A DNA stretch of 64,000 nucleotides. It comes from Lentinula raphanica. Its lineage: Eukaryota; Basidiomycota; Agaricomycetes; Agaricales; Omphalotaceae. The DNA is taken from NCBI GenBank assembly GCA_027919835.1, contig JANVFP010000017.1, positions 186,001-250,000 on the forward strand, given 5' to 3'. The notes under the pieces are model-generated. The model made no database searches and had not been told where the DNA came from. It worked only from the letters and a program-made list of their open reading frames with translations. The translations under genes and the position numbers were made by a program. Of this stretch, positions 38,386-51,795 are shown in pieces; within the stretch, counting starts at the first letter, position 1, and every line of letters starts with the position of its first letter.

Positions 38386-39329
38386 ATATAATCATGGTAG
38401 ATGTATTCATTTGAGTGAAATTGAGACCCAGTCTCCAGTGGTGAAGCTATAATAAATTTGTATGTCTTCATAATGACTATTGGCTAGTATGGAATTTCCT
38501 CAACTGACATTATATCAAACAAGTTGATTCAAAATGCCCTCAATAATATACAGGTAGTCATGATACTCCTGTTCTGTCTTAGCTGTGTTTGAACCTTGAA
38601 CAGAGCAGTGTAATACATTGTGGCATTGACACTAAATTTACACACATGAGAGATGCAAGGCAAGAATCTGTGATCCAACCAAACTTTTCCTTATCAAAGG
38701 ACTGTGCAGCACCCTGTTTCACTGATGAAGATCCTCAGTTCAAAATCAAGCATACACTCTATCTTCAACTTCATGCAGTTGTCAGACTTTATGTATCACT
38801 TGTAAGTTGTACATTACAAAGAGAAAGCTTTGCAGTTGAAAAAGAGAATCATCAGAAAATAGTATGCACTCACTTGCATGTCATATATTGAATTTCAGAG
38901 AAAATTCAAGTTCACTGTAAAGAATGCAATGATTCTTTTCCTGATTTTTGTGTGAAAATAAGGAATATCATTACCACTGGTCCACTATTCATGTCTCACA
39001 ACAGTTGTGAAATAAAAAAACCTTAAGCTATTGTTGATATGTGAGAGATATATTCACTAGCTCAGGAACTATCTACTGAAACTGTATTTGAATCACACTG
39101 CTGCTTTTATATAATAATTCCATGCAAACTAACTTTCCTCTGTCCTAGTGCCATGTACAATCAAACATTCAACATTATCTTTATGACTGTTTCATGCTGG
39201 ATGGCTGTTGCATGTTCTCCTCCTGGCCATGGAGCATTGCCATCTATGCCATGCTCGATAAGTTATAACAATTCAGTGACCTACTTGTTACTATTTTACA
39301 TTGCAGTTTCAAGTGTCATGCAGGCACAT
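38386..39329. other. AT-rich intergenic, no gene seen
   Basis: Short frames only. The region begins the AT-rich compartment that holds the NLR genes. Confidence 0.5.
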
Positions 39330-39398
39330 TTATTCTCCTGAGTGAGTATTGATATTTGCACCATGATCAATCAGATATTCAATAATATCTTTGTGACC
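39330..39398 (-). pseudogene. Severed last ankyrin repeat and original stop of NLR gene A
   Basis: The minus strand reads GHKDIIEYLIDHGANIN followed by THSGE and TAA at 39332-39330. This continues, in frame, the ankyrin repeat that breaks off at 40558 on the other side of the inserted element. Confidence 0.85.
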
Positions 39399-40555
39399 CA
39401 TCAGCAAAAATCTTCTGTGCTCAGGGCTACCCAACATAGATCTCAAAGAATTTCAGATTGCCTGGGGTCTCTAGAGTCTTCAGTGTCTTTAGTGTCTCCT
39501 GAGACACCCCTCAACACCTAAAGCCTTTGGAGTTCCTTGAATGTCTTTCAAAATCTCTGAATATCTTTAGATATCTTTAAAAATCTTTGAATATCTTCAG
39601 AAATCTTTGATTATCTCTGAGAATCTCTGAAAGTCTCTGAGAGATATTTAGATATCTTCCAAAAATTTTCTAAAGCTCTGCAATGAGTTCAGTGAATTCA
39701 AAAAGTTATTGAATTACTTTTACTTCATCATATGATACTCTATCTATTGCTCTTATATTGTCTGTATCTATAACACTCATATATCATGAGTGACTATACT
39801 GTATTTGAACTTGATGACTATTGAGTTCGGAACACTTTCTGATTATATGTATTATAATATATTATTACAACTGTCAACCATTATATATATGTAATGTTAA
39901 CAAATATAATAGATAACAATGTATGTAGCATATGTTATTATAGCTATATTCAGATTTTGACCTGGTCAAGGTCTTTTTGATTGTACACAGTCTACAGTGT
40001 CAGGTCATGTGACTACCTATATTATTGACAACTGTGAGTTGTAATATTTTAACTGATATCTACACTGTATTACTACACTATACTATTTTCTAGATATTAA
40101 GATGCAATAGTATCTTATTTCATATTCAATATCTCAAATTTCAGATTTATGAAAACACTCGAAAGTCTTCAGAGAAGCTCAAATATCTCTCAAAGATGTT
40201 CAAAGATATTCAAAAATATTCAAAGATGTTTCAAAGATATTCAGAGAACATGAAAAATCTCAAGAAATCTTCAGGATCTTGGAAAAAATGTAGGCAGCTC
40301 AGGGTATCCAAGCTCTCTAGAGTATCTGAAGAGCCCAGGTTATTCCCAAAAACCTAGAGCATTTTAGAGATCTCTGAATTACTTTTGAACAACCCAGGAA
40401 CAATTCTAGAGAATTTCAAGGAAACCAAATTTTGAGCCCTTTTCCCAAAGAGTTCTGAGAGTCTGGATGCTTTGAACCGTTTGAGAGACTTTAGACTTTT
40501 GAGGGAATCTCTGGTGTCTTTGAAAGACCCCTGGTCAGGGGTATTTTTCCTGATG
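39399..40555. mobile_element. 1,157-bp TIR element inserted in NLR gene A (2-bp TSD CC)
   Basis: Starts CATCAGCAAAAAT and ends ATTTTTCCTGATG, flanked by CC at 39397-39398 and 40556-40557. Removing the element and one CC rejoins the ankyrin codons exactly. Inside each end are arrays of short repeats in opposite orientation (ATCTTTGAATATCTT-like on the left, AAGATATTCAAAGA-like on the right). No transposase is visible, so it is non-autonomous. Its tips match the small elements at 60115-60396 and 63555-63727. Confidence 0.75.
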
Positions 40556-43500
40556 CCATTGAATGCTGCTGCTTCAATGGCTGTTCCTAATTTTCCTGCT
40601 TGAGCATTCACATCTGCACCATGCTCAGTCAAAAATTCAACAATATCTTCAAAACCATTCAATGCTGCTGCTTCAATTGCTGTTCCATATTTTCCTCCTT
40701 GAGCATTCACATTTGCACCATGCTCAATTAGATATCCAACAATATCTTTGTGACCATTTAATGCTGCTGCTTCAATTGCTGTTCCATATTTTCCTCCTTG
40801 AGCATTCACATTTGCACCATGCTCAATTAGATGTCCAACAATATCTTTGTGACCATTTAATGCTGCTGCTTCAAGGGCTGTTCCATATTTTCCTCCTTGA
40901 GCATCCACATCTGCACCATGCTCAATTAAATATTCAACAATATCTTCCTTACCATTAAATGCTGCTGCTTCAATGGCTGTTCCATATTCTCCTGCTTGCA
41001 CATTTATATCTGCACCATGCTGAATGAGATATTCAACAACATCTTTGTTACCATACAATGCAGCTGCTTCAATGGCTGTTCCATATTTTCCTGCTTGAGC
41101 ATTCACATCTGTACCATGCTCAGTCAAATATTCAACAATATTTTTAAAACCATTCAATGCTGCTGCCTCAATTGCTGTTCCATATTCTCCTGCTTGAGCA
41201 TTCACATCTGCACCATGCTCAGTCAAAAATTCAACAATATCATCATAACCATTCCATGCTGCTGCTTCAATTGCTGTTCCATATTTTCCTGCTTGAGCAT
41301 TTATATCTGCACCATGCTCAATCAAAATTTCAAGCATATCTTCAAAACCATTTAATGCTGCTGCTTCAATAGCTGTTCCATATTCTCCTCCTTGAGCATT
41401 TACATCTGCACCATGCTCAATCAAATATTCAACAATATCTTCGTACCCATTCAATGCTGCTGCTTCAATTGCTGTTCCATATTCACCTGCTTGAGCATTT
41501 ACATTTGCACCATGCTCAACTAGATATTCAACAACATCTTTATCACTGTACAATGCTGCTGCTTCAATGGCTGTTCCATATCTTCCTGCTTGAGCATTCG
41601 CATCTGCACCATGCTCAACTAAAGATTCAACAACAACTTTGTGACCTTTCAATGCTGCTGCTTCGATTGCTGTTCCATATTTTCCTGCTTGAGCATTCAC
41701 ATCTGCACCATGCTCAATTAGATATCCAACAATATCTTTGTGACCATTTAATGCTGCTGCTTCAATGGCTGTTCCATATTTTCCTCCTTGAGCATTCACA
41801 TCTGCACCATGCTCAATTAAATATTGAACAATATCTTCCTTACCATTAAATGCTGCTGCTTCAATGGCTGTTCCATATTCTCCTGCTTGCACATTCATAT
41901 CTGCACCATGCTGAATGAGATATTCAACAACATCTTTGTTACCACACAATGCAGCTGCTTCAATGGCTGTTCCATGTTTTCCTGCTTGAGCATTCACATC
42001 TGCACCATGCTCAGTCAAATATTCAACAATATTTTTAAAACCATTCAATGCTGCTGCCTCAATTGCTGTTCCATATTCTCCTGCTTGAGCATTCACATCT
42101 GCACCATGCTCAGTCAAAAATTCAACAATATCATCATAACCATTCCATGCTGCTGCTTCAATTGCTGTTCCATATTTTCCTGCTTGAGCATTTATATCTG
42201 CACCATGCTCAATCAAAATTTCAAGCATATCTTCAAAACCACTCAATGCTGCTGCTTCAATAGCTGTTCCATATTCTCCTCCTTGAGCATTCACATCTGC
42301 ACCATGCTCAATCAAATATTCAACAATATCTTCATATCCATGCAATGCTGCTGCTTCAATTACTGTTCCATATTCTCCTGCTTGGGCATTTACATCTGCA
42401 CCATGCTTGATCAGATATTCAATAATATCTGTATGGCCACTCAATGCTGCAGCTTGGATTGCTGTTCCATGAAATCCTCCTTTTATATTGATATCTGCTC
42501 CATGGTCTATCAAGAGTTTTACTGTCTTCCAATTCCCATGGGCTGCTGCCCCTTGTATTGCTGGTCCAATGTTTCCTTTCTGAGCATTGATATCTATTTA
42601 GACTCATTAGACCTTTCTCATATACAACTTTAAATGGTGCTGCATACCTGCTTTCAATATATTGTTGGAAGTTGTTGATGAATTTGTTTTCATGTCCATT
42701 AATAATCTTTCCATGGTTGTTTCTAAATCACAGAATGCAACAACTTGTAATAGATTACATCCTTTGAATGTTGCACTTTGTGATAACCATGGGTGAAATT
42801 TATAGTTATATTTCTGTTTCCAGTCTTCAAATGGTATAGGATTATTCATTAAAAACTTCCAAATAAGCTTCATTGTTTTTTCACATGGAATCTCAGCCCA
42901 TTCACTATGTTGACTATGCTGTATCCAGTACTGTGTGGCATACTGCCCAAATATAGTATTCTTCACAGTATATTGAAAATTAAACCTTGGTGTTTCAATA
43001 TCATTCTCATTTAAGAGATAGATGAGACACATCTGGGCTATAGTATTATGTGCTAACTGAGCATTGAGGTCAAACAGGATTCTTGTATGGAGGTCATTTT
43101 GATTCTTCAATAAGAACTCTTTTACAGATGCATGTGCAAGCTGAACAATATTCCTATTATCAATAGTGATCAATGTAGTATCAACAATCTCTTCTATTCC
43201 AACCAACATCTCAGTATCTGGCTCAATTGTCAGAAGATTTAAATCAATTGAAAGAATAATTGCAATCTGGTCCAGATACAAAGGCTCAAGGGAATATAAA
43301 AGCCATAAGAGAACATGATGTGCATCTTCAGAATGAGAACTCATTTGACATTTCTCAATTGCTTCTGTGTATATTCCATTCAAATCTAAAGGTAATTGAG
43401 CTAGTGCCCGATGCACACCCTTGGTGTTAGTACACCTTTTGAGTGACTGCACTTGACAGTCAATATAACGAAATCTGTTACATCATTAACATGGTATGCA

Positions 43501-44799
43501 GATCAATCAATAGAATAGTACTTGCCCTCCATCTGCTTTTGATGATAACAATTCTTTTACCTCAGCTTTCAGTTTTGTATTTTTGAATGTTATCTGCTTT
43601 TCCATGAAGGTAACAATATCTTCATCAACCATCTTGTTACTACTCAATGAAATTGTAAAATATTCATGATTTTCTGGTGAATAACTGCGACTTGAAATAA
43701 TAGTCTTAACCAAGAGAAAGCTGGTTATCTCATCAATAAATTCCATAACCGAGGATGCATCTTTGCATTCATCCAAAGCATCAATCATGATATAGATTTG
43801 AATCTTCTTCTGAACTAGGTCTTTTATGATTTCTGTTACAGTTTCCACTAACTTGATATCAGTGGATTTAACTTGTGAAAGGCCATGTTTTGATGATCTA
43901 TGCAAGTTCTTCAATGCAGGATGGATTTTTTGATCTTGAGCACCCAACTGCATGAGAAGTGATGATAGCAATCCTTGAAAGCTCAATTTGGTCCCAATAT
44001 TATCACGGATATCAAAATAGTGATAGATCACCAAACTTGAGCAACTTAAGCAATCTGTTTTTTCAAGATTGTCAATAATGCTTGTGCTAAAATATATAAT
44101 GTTGACATCAATAAAAACCTAATATATGGAGATACATGAACTTACATCAGGAATGTTTTGCCTGACCCAGCTGCAACACAAGTATAAGTACCTAAATCTG
44201 ATCTGTTGATATTAAATATACATTACCTTTACCATGAATCCACAGTATACTTCCTCCCTTTTTCCACTCAAGGTATGTTGGATCTTCAAAGATCCATTGG
44301 CCTGTACCAGCAACTCTTTTATTAAGAGCTGCAGTATAGTTGGTAGAACAGTCTGGAGCAGCAAGCCATTCCTTGAGCTTACTCTCCTCCTCAGTGGAAA
44401 GATCTTGTTACTTTCATGTTATCAACTAGGATTGATGTTTTTTATACTTTACTCACAGTATTGGGTAACAACATCTCGTCCTGCTGCATTGAACACAGAA
44501 TCTGTGATTGTGAAATTATGTGCATTATTGAACATGCCACTGTAGGTGCACGTTGACACAATATCTGTGAGGACAATAAGACAATTTTTGGATCTTACCT
44601 TGCTGTAGCCTGCATGTCATAACTATGGGCATTCAACATGAGTTTGTCAATCAATTGTTTAGAAGTTACACATCCAAAGGACCCATAGATTTTACCTTCT
44701 TTCAACCTGTTTGTTGTAGCTGTTGATGTAAAAATAATCAATAACAACAAGACATGATCAAATAGTTATCCACCTTGGGTTTCCTGTTTGATAGCTCAT
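40354..44799 (-). CDS. NACHT-ankyrin NLR-like protein A, C-terminus supplied by a transposon
   Basis: STAND-type immune-receptor-like NTPase, predicted 1,328 residues. Exons: 44799-44774, 44719-44696, 44622-44599, 44539-44457, 44403-44227, 44170-44146, 44086-43526, 43474-42648 and 42593-40354, all in phase. Order: small N-terminus with the fungal NLR motif NNAHNFTITDSVF; WIFEDPTYLEWKK; Walker A AGSGKTFL; VIYHYFDIRD; Walker B-like IYIMIDALDECKD; SSRSYSP; winged-helix-like region with LLWLLYSLEPLYLDQIAIIL and IVQLAHASVKEFLL; then 21 ankyrin repeats of 33 residues (GTAIEAAALNG). Intron 7 has a GC donor. The last ~66 residues and stop come from the inserted element at 39399-40555; without it the frame ends at 39330 with 1,283 residues. 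Likely cytoplasmic; its trigger is unknown. Confidence 0.85.
40558..42480 (-). repeat. Near-identical 99-bp ankyrin-coding repeats, gene A
   Basis: About 20 units of 99 bp with very similar DNA. A block of nine units is itself duplicated: positions 891 bp apart (for example 41221 and 42112) are almost identical, including the single AAAWNGY variant. Confidence 0.9.
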
Positions 44800-47700
44800 T
44801 GAGATGATTATAGCGGACTATTGATGGGGGAAAATTGAAAAGTGTTTGAGCAGGAGGCCTTATATGAAATTGAATTCAATACTGATTTTAACATGTGTCA
44901 AAGATAGCACCACAGATATCAGTGGAGTTGTTCACCATCAAGCCGCTGATAGCAAGATAGGATGATAAAGGATCGATAACTGCCAGTTTGTAGTCCAACC
45001 TCTCAAAAGCATGGCATTTCACTGAATGCTCTCTCAATCTTCATGTGGTCAAATGATCAGACTTAGGGGGGTTTGCTGCCGACCCGTGCGCGGGAAAAGC
45101 AAAGATGGTAGTTTCAGATGAGAAAGATGAGAAAGATAGTGGAGTGGCTGGACGAGCATGAAATATGAACCACTCCGTAGTTATACAACGGGTATGCAAT
45201 GGCATTTCGTCGACCGGCTCAGCTTCATTGGGCAAGATTGGGCAAGGAGAGTGAGGAGATCATCGGGATATGTGCGTGTTCCGCGGCGGCGATGGGGTAG
45301 AATCATGTTGGGTTTGTGGTTGTTCATAGACAGTCGGTGAACGTATAAGGAGGATTATGAATCGCTTGAGGAGCAGCGTGATAGAGCTAACATATTCCGG
45401 ATGCTATCAGAGCAACCGAGGTTTCGATTCGTCTTTCCTTCCCTCGACACCTTCCATGCTACCCATGACACCTTCTTCTCCTCTCAACACGACTTCCTTC
45501 CCACCATCCGTATTGGGTATTGTGCTCGTCATTGGTTCCAGCTGTTTGGTTGGTTCGAAGAGAGCTGAATGATGTAACAGAGGGGGGTCAAGATACAGTT
45601 GGAGATGGGATTATGAATGCAGTTCCGAGAGGGGGTAGAGGTGCGCGCGACTTTGACGAGATGGAATGGAGATTAAGAAAAGAGGAAAAGGGAGATTGTC
45701 TATTCCAAGGTCTCGACTTTGTTCTCGCTAGCATTTGGGACCTAATGCGTCAGGTGTCAGAGCGACGATCGAGACCTGTATGATGTCGCATTTTATTGGA
45801 TGAATATGAAAGGATTGGCGGGATAGACGTACGAATATTGATGCGGCTTCCATATCAGTATACGTCCTGTCCGCCTTGTGCAATGAACGCCTCCACCCAG
45901 ACTTCCAAAAATTTGTATTCTTATCGTCGCCACTTCCCTCGTCCTCGTCCTACTCCGGCGGTTTGGTCATGGGAAATCTTGCCAGGACTGATTGGAATTA
46001 GGATTATGAGGAGATAAACGCAAGTAGAACTCGACGATAAACGGTTGGATGCTTCGGTGGATAGTTGGGCTTGGGGAGGAAATGGGTAAAGCTGGTAGGA
46101 TGCACGCATGTACCTAGGCGGCAGCATAGACAACGCAGGAGTCTTCTGCATTTGTTGATTGATTCTTAACCGTGTCTTTGGAGGTCTTTGGTTCACCCTT
46201 CCGTCCATCCAGCTCGTATGTTCCTCGTTCCCTCCCTCAATACCCCTCCTACTGCCTTCACCCACATTACTCAACAGCGATGTCTCCTTAGCGATTTTCA
46301 CATCACCCCGATAATTTTGGGTGTGTCGTCTGGTGGGAGAGGTCAGGTGTAGATGAAAAGGGGATTCGTGGGCCTGAACGCGTTGAAACGACCGAGGGAG
46401 GGAGGTGGGAGAAGTGGGAGAGACATGGTAAGAAAAAGGATTGAGAATGAGACGGGTAGATGAAGGGAGAGCTCGGAGGAGTATGCTACCTTTTCAATTC
46501 GTATCCGCGTCGCGAAGACCCTGCGGTTACTCGATAGGACTCCCGATACCCTCAAGACATCGAGAATCGTAGTCTCGTTGAAGTCTGCCTGATAAGAATC
46601 CTGGTTTGAAAAGACTAAGACGACGATGTATAGCAAGGGACTCACTCCAAGTCTTCCTATCGGGCGGATGTTCTTCTAGCTTCAACGTTGTTAACGCCAA
46701 CCAGCATCTCCTTGAGATCTAGAACTCCTATTCCCTTGAGAATACCTAATCCCTCGCTTGTCCTACAAAAGCAGTCCATTTGAGTCCATTTGTTAGTCGT
46801 ATGGCATAATGGCGTGCTCGAGAGGTGGAGATGCTGTTTCCTTCGTCTGTTCGACGTTCAACTTGAAGGTGAAAAAAGTCTAATCGGCACGAAAAGCCGA
46901 ACTCGCAATCAAATTACGCGATCACGTTTTCACCGGTTTTTTGAATTTTCTATCCCTTCGTTCTCAACGACAACGAGCGAGACTCCTTCACGTCCTTCTC
47001 ACCTCGAACTCTCAAACTCAATGGCCTATACATCTGCTGCAATAATTCTTGTAGAGTATCAGTGGTCGAACGTGCTCTTTTCTCAACATGAATGAAGGTT
47101 ATGAACAAGAAGCTGGATCATGAAGGATGCACTATCCCGAGGAAGTCTGGAAGGGAAGGACGTGGCCGTGGTAGGACTTATTGCTACTCGTTACTCTCTA
47201 TGCTGAGAATAATCACTCTTTGAGATTGTAATAGAGACTCGTCGTTCCTTTAATGCCATGCGTTCTTATCACCGGACAAGGGGGACTCAGAAGTCTAGGA
47301 GAAGGATCTTCGTTCATTCGTTCAACAGGGACTACGTTTCATTGGAAAATGTGAGACTCATCTCCCTTTCTTGTCCACCAGAACTCTCCCTTCGACCTAC
47401 CTCCTCCCTCCTCCCTCCTCCCTCTTACTCCGTCGTCTTTCTCGTAGACGCGCTCAGTGGCGGTACCAAACTCGGCCCACCCACCCTCCACATCAATCCT
47501 CTTGTCCGGCCCCTACCTCAGCTCACAATCCAAATGATGCCTGTGGGATTTTCGCCGCGTCTGCGTTGGGGACGCTCGTCAAGGGATTTACTGAGGCGTT
47601 TGAAAGGTGTCTAGGGGGAAAAGGGTGGGATGTAGTAGATGGAGTAGATAAAGAGGGGTGTGAATGAAGCACGGAGACAAGGTCCAATGGAACCCCACAG

Positions 47701-50700
47701 TCGTCACGCACAATCATTTGCTCAGCGTCTTCCACCGCGGTCGTCACCTGCGCCAAGTAACCCTCAGCCGGAGCCTTTCATTAGCCTTTCATCAACCTCG
47801 CCTAATAAACTCGAATCGCAGTCGCGCTGGGAAAGCACGTTCCGCCTACCTGTGAGTGCGAGCAGAGAAGAGTTTTCAATCTCAAATTGCGGTCGCAATG
47901 GGAAAGGACGTTTCGCCTACATGCGGGCGCGAGTATAGTAGGGTTTTCAATCTCACCGCTGTGGTCTCCTTTCGATGGTGAGCGATCTCAATTTCCGACT
48001 TTCTGGATTCGCAGGGCTCATTCGAGTTATCAGGGGTTTTCTCAAGTTTTCGTCGCATCTACTGTTGCAGTTCTACATACGCAGGACGAATATCTAGGAG
48101 GCTCAGGGATTCGAAGAAGGATTGGGCAGCGTGGACGAATATACCTCAGTGTTTTGATTTACGTCGTTGTGATCCTTTGTAACGAGTTTTTCAGTCTACG
48201 GCACAGCTGTGCTGGTGCTTTGCGGATTCTTCGTGGAATTGGGAAGGGAATACGGTTCAAGAAGGTAGGTGAACTGCAAATGAATATCCTCTCCCTTTTT
48301 CTAGCCTAACATTTTCTCTTAACAGGCTTCTTCCTTCTCCTCCCCTTCTCCCTCCTCCTCTTCCTCATCTTCTACACGAGTTCTGGACCACGAACCCCTT
48401 CTTTTACTCTCACTTCATGTCCCTTCATCGGACAACAGACCCGACCTTATCAATGTAGTACAAAATTGTTCTGGAGATATCGTTGCGGAGTATCGTGAGC
48501 GCGGGCAGTAGGGAGGGTGTTGAGGGACGGAGGGACAGAGATAGAGGAATGAAGGAAGATGGAAGATTTCGAGCAAGTTTCGATACTCTCGATGTACCCC
48601 CAGACCAGGATCCGCCTTATCCGGATGTCTATGAACGACCACCGCCGCCGAGCCCTCCATTCTCTCCAAACCAAAATCCACAAACCGTTAACCAACGAGT
48701 TGCTCACAAGTGAGCCTCTTTCATGTCCTTCCTTTCCTTCATAAACTAACTGAAGATTGATTCGTCCTTGTAGATCCTTCGTACACTGTCCGAGTCGTGC
48801 CGAATCGGCGAAGACTCTTCACCTCTGAGCCAAACGAAGCTTCGAGGGAGTCGATAGGAAGTCTATGTTTCGGCGGAAGGTGTTCTTCCATCTTTCTGAT
48901 CAATGAGATTTGCGTTCTAATCGAAGAAACCCGTTTTCGAGATTCGTGACTGGGTATCTTCGTAAGCATCTCTCGCTCTCTTCTCGTGATCAGTCTTTCT
49001 CAATACAACGTCGGCTTATGCTGCAGTTAACCCTCTGGAGTCCTGGGGATACGCGTGATGCAGTAGCAGAAAGGAGAAGGCGGAGGTCGTCGGGAACATC
49101 ACGTCGACACTGGTTCGTCGCACTGAACGAAAACAAAAACAAGGCGCTTCCTATCGCTATTCCTGTTTATCTTCCCCAGTCACCACCACAGACCCCCCTC
49201 TTTGTCCTGATCTTTCACCAATGCCGTCGCGATTCTTACCCCCTCCTCGACCTTGGATCCCTCCCTTTCACTTCGAACGAAAGATTTTTGTGGTAGGGAT
49301 GGGATTGTACTTAGAAGAGAGCGTGTGTGGTAACGAGTAGCGGGAAAGGTTTTGAGGGAGGGGAGGACGAATCACAGACACGTTGGCTAGCCTCTCGACT
49401 ACCCTGCTCCTCGAAGCTGCACGGGTCTCGACTGTATGTGAACGACCACAAGCTCAGACTGAACCTGGGACCGGAGTTGTTATCGAAATTCTGAATGATG
49501 TCGATGAGGCGGAGGACCGGATCCCTCGTAGAAAAACGGAAAGGATCAGTAAAAAGGTAACGTCAAAAGCTCTTGCCCCTCAATCAACCGTTCTCACATC
49601 TTTCTTTCTTTCTTCGCCATGACCTTCTCCCTTCCCTCCATTCTCCCCTTCCCATCCCTCGGTTCCCTCAGCCTTCCCCCCTTTCCTAAACGCGTTCTGG
49701 AGTCTCCTTCGTCACCTCTCATCAACTCTCATCAACGCATCGATCATCACCCACACTTCACTTCCCCTCCACCAGACAACACACCGAACCCATCGAGTGG
49801 ATACGAAAGATGCTGTGGATACATCGTTAGCTGAGCATCTTAGGCGAAGACAGTTACGAAAGTCGTTGTGGAGACGTTGTTAGCTGAGTATCGTGGGCGA
49901 TGGCAAAAGGACGGAAGGACGAAGATAGAGACAGGAGCGGAGCAGGAGGACGGAAGGAGGGATCGATCGCATTGCTGGTTTCTTCAATTCTGAGTGCAGA
50001 TAATAGCCGATTTCAATCAATACTCTCGCACATCTACCTTCGAGTCCGGCCACCTATCAACGAATATCTGCTTCTCCACTACCAATATACCGGTATACCA
50101 CGTAGTCGCGGTTTGGGATTTTCGTGCCGGTAACCAGCTAGACCTCTTCACTTTGATTCTCAAACGCGACGAACGATGTCGCTGAAACTTTGTCCGCGTG
50201 TACTTCTCCATGACTGGTCAACCGGTCAAATTCGAATATAACCACTTCCACCACTCTGCTCTTGCGAACCTCAATGATCAGACAGACCTGTTTTCCAGGA
50301 AAAACGAAAGGATTCGAGAGTCGCGAATCCTAGATCTTATGAGAGTGTACGATACACCTGATAGGGTAAAATTCCAAGCTGAGTAAGTATCTTATACCAC
50401 TTTGTCGTTTTCAGTCTTACTTTTCAGAACACAGGCTCTTTCGTGACAGATAGGTTTCGTGTCATGCTCGATGGGATTGGGATATGATATATGATATTCG
50501 AAGTGTGGGGTGGAAGACCGGATTCTTCGATGATTCGAAAAATGGAGTGCGACTAGAAAGGTAACGTGCACGCTAGGATTCTCTCTTCATCTCACCTGCT
50601 CATCATTATCCTTTATCTTTCCGCAACAGGCTTCTCCCTTCTCCCTTCTCCCTCCTTCTCTCCTTCTCTCCTTCCCTCCCTCTTCCCCTTCTCTTCTCAA

Positions 50701-51795
50701 CGTGTTCAGGACCACGACACCCTTCTTTCACACCCACTCTTCTTCCTCCCACCAGAATCTATCAAGTGATAACATTTGTCGGACGGTGATATGGGCAATG
50801 GCGTGCGAGGATGTTGAGGGATGGAAAGCCAACAGACGACCAATGTGGACCCAGGATCTCCTAGGATGGATCGAAGAAGCGACTGGATCCTTTGCTCACT
50901 GTAGATGTGAACACATGGCACAAGAACCTTCTATTCCACATGCTGTCTATGAACAAATCTTAGCTCCTGCCGCTGCCGCCTTTAAGGTACTTGTGTACAT
51001 CCCACCAATTACAGCTATTCTCTCTGCACTCAAACATCCGTCTCAACATTCAAACGACACGTTCATCACTATAGCGTCGACACCTCTTGCCTTCTTTCTT
51101 CATGATCCTCACGTCAAGTCTGTTTGAGTTGTACGAGGTTGCCAAAGGAGGACGATTTAAGAAAGAGAGTTGATAGGCAGCCAAATGCTTGGATGCAGAT
51201 GTTGATTGATTTCTGAGCAAGACAAATTGTAATCATAGGGAGGAAAGGGTTGGTAGAAGTTGGTTCATAATACTCGCATGTCTATCACGCTAAACTTTGT
51301 CACTCATCTGTAAACATTTGAATCGTTCAACCGATGTTGACCCACAACTATATGTTAAGAGCAGAAAAAGGATCGACGCTTGACAAAGGTGGCCTCAAAT
51401 GTCGCTTCGATACGCAAAGAAAATCACTTCGTTAGGTCCAAACAATAACAGATCCGAAACCTTCTTCACATTACTTTGAACATATCTGTCTACTCAGATT
51501 ACCAAAAAATGTACATATCTCTCATTCCAAGGGATAATAGGATTTGGGTATTTAAAGGACGATTCAATGACTGTATCCCTCCTAATTTGCTAATCACTTG
51601 CTAGTAGTTCTTGCAATGCTGTTCTCATAAATTGACATGTGAAATATAACCTTATGGAAAATGCATTGCATTATAAAATGATCAGCACTTGATAGGAGAT
51701 TTTCCAGAAAAACATGAGGCAAATCATATATAAGTCACATTTACAGTGATACCTCTTAGCTTTCTCCCATCAATAGTTAGCTTCTACTTGTAACA
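44800..51795. other. GC-richer segment between the NLR genes, no convincing gene
   Basis: Many short frames on both strands, none with a recognised domain. Pyrimidine-rich blocks near 47390, 48330 and 50620 resemble each other (CTTCTCCCTTCTCCCTC followed by a GGACCACGA-containing stretch), suggesting old internal duplications. The frame from ATG 50798 to 51127 (WTQDLLGWIEEATGSF...) looks the most coding-like but is short and unrecognised. 45302-45790 is duplicated at 59122-59650. Confidence 0.45.
45302..45790. repeat. Segmental duplicate, copy 1 (of 59122-59650)
   Basis: Shares GTGATAGAGCTAACATATTC, GCAGTTCCGAGAGGGGG and other long blocks, in order and same orientation, with 59122-59650. The copies have diverged by substitutions and small indels. 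No gene recognised. Confidence 0.75.

Noticed and set aside
40563..42633. Long plus-strand frames rich in CSIFSCLSIHICTMLN repeats
   Set aside because: Antisense shadows of the 99-bp ankyrin repeats of NLR gene A; the minus strand has the recognisable domains.
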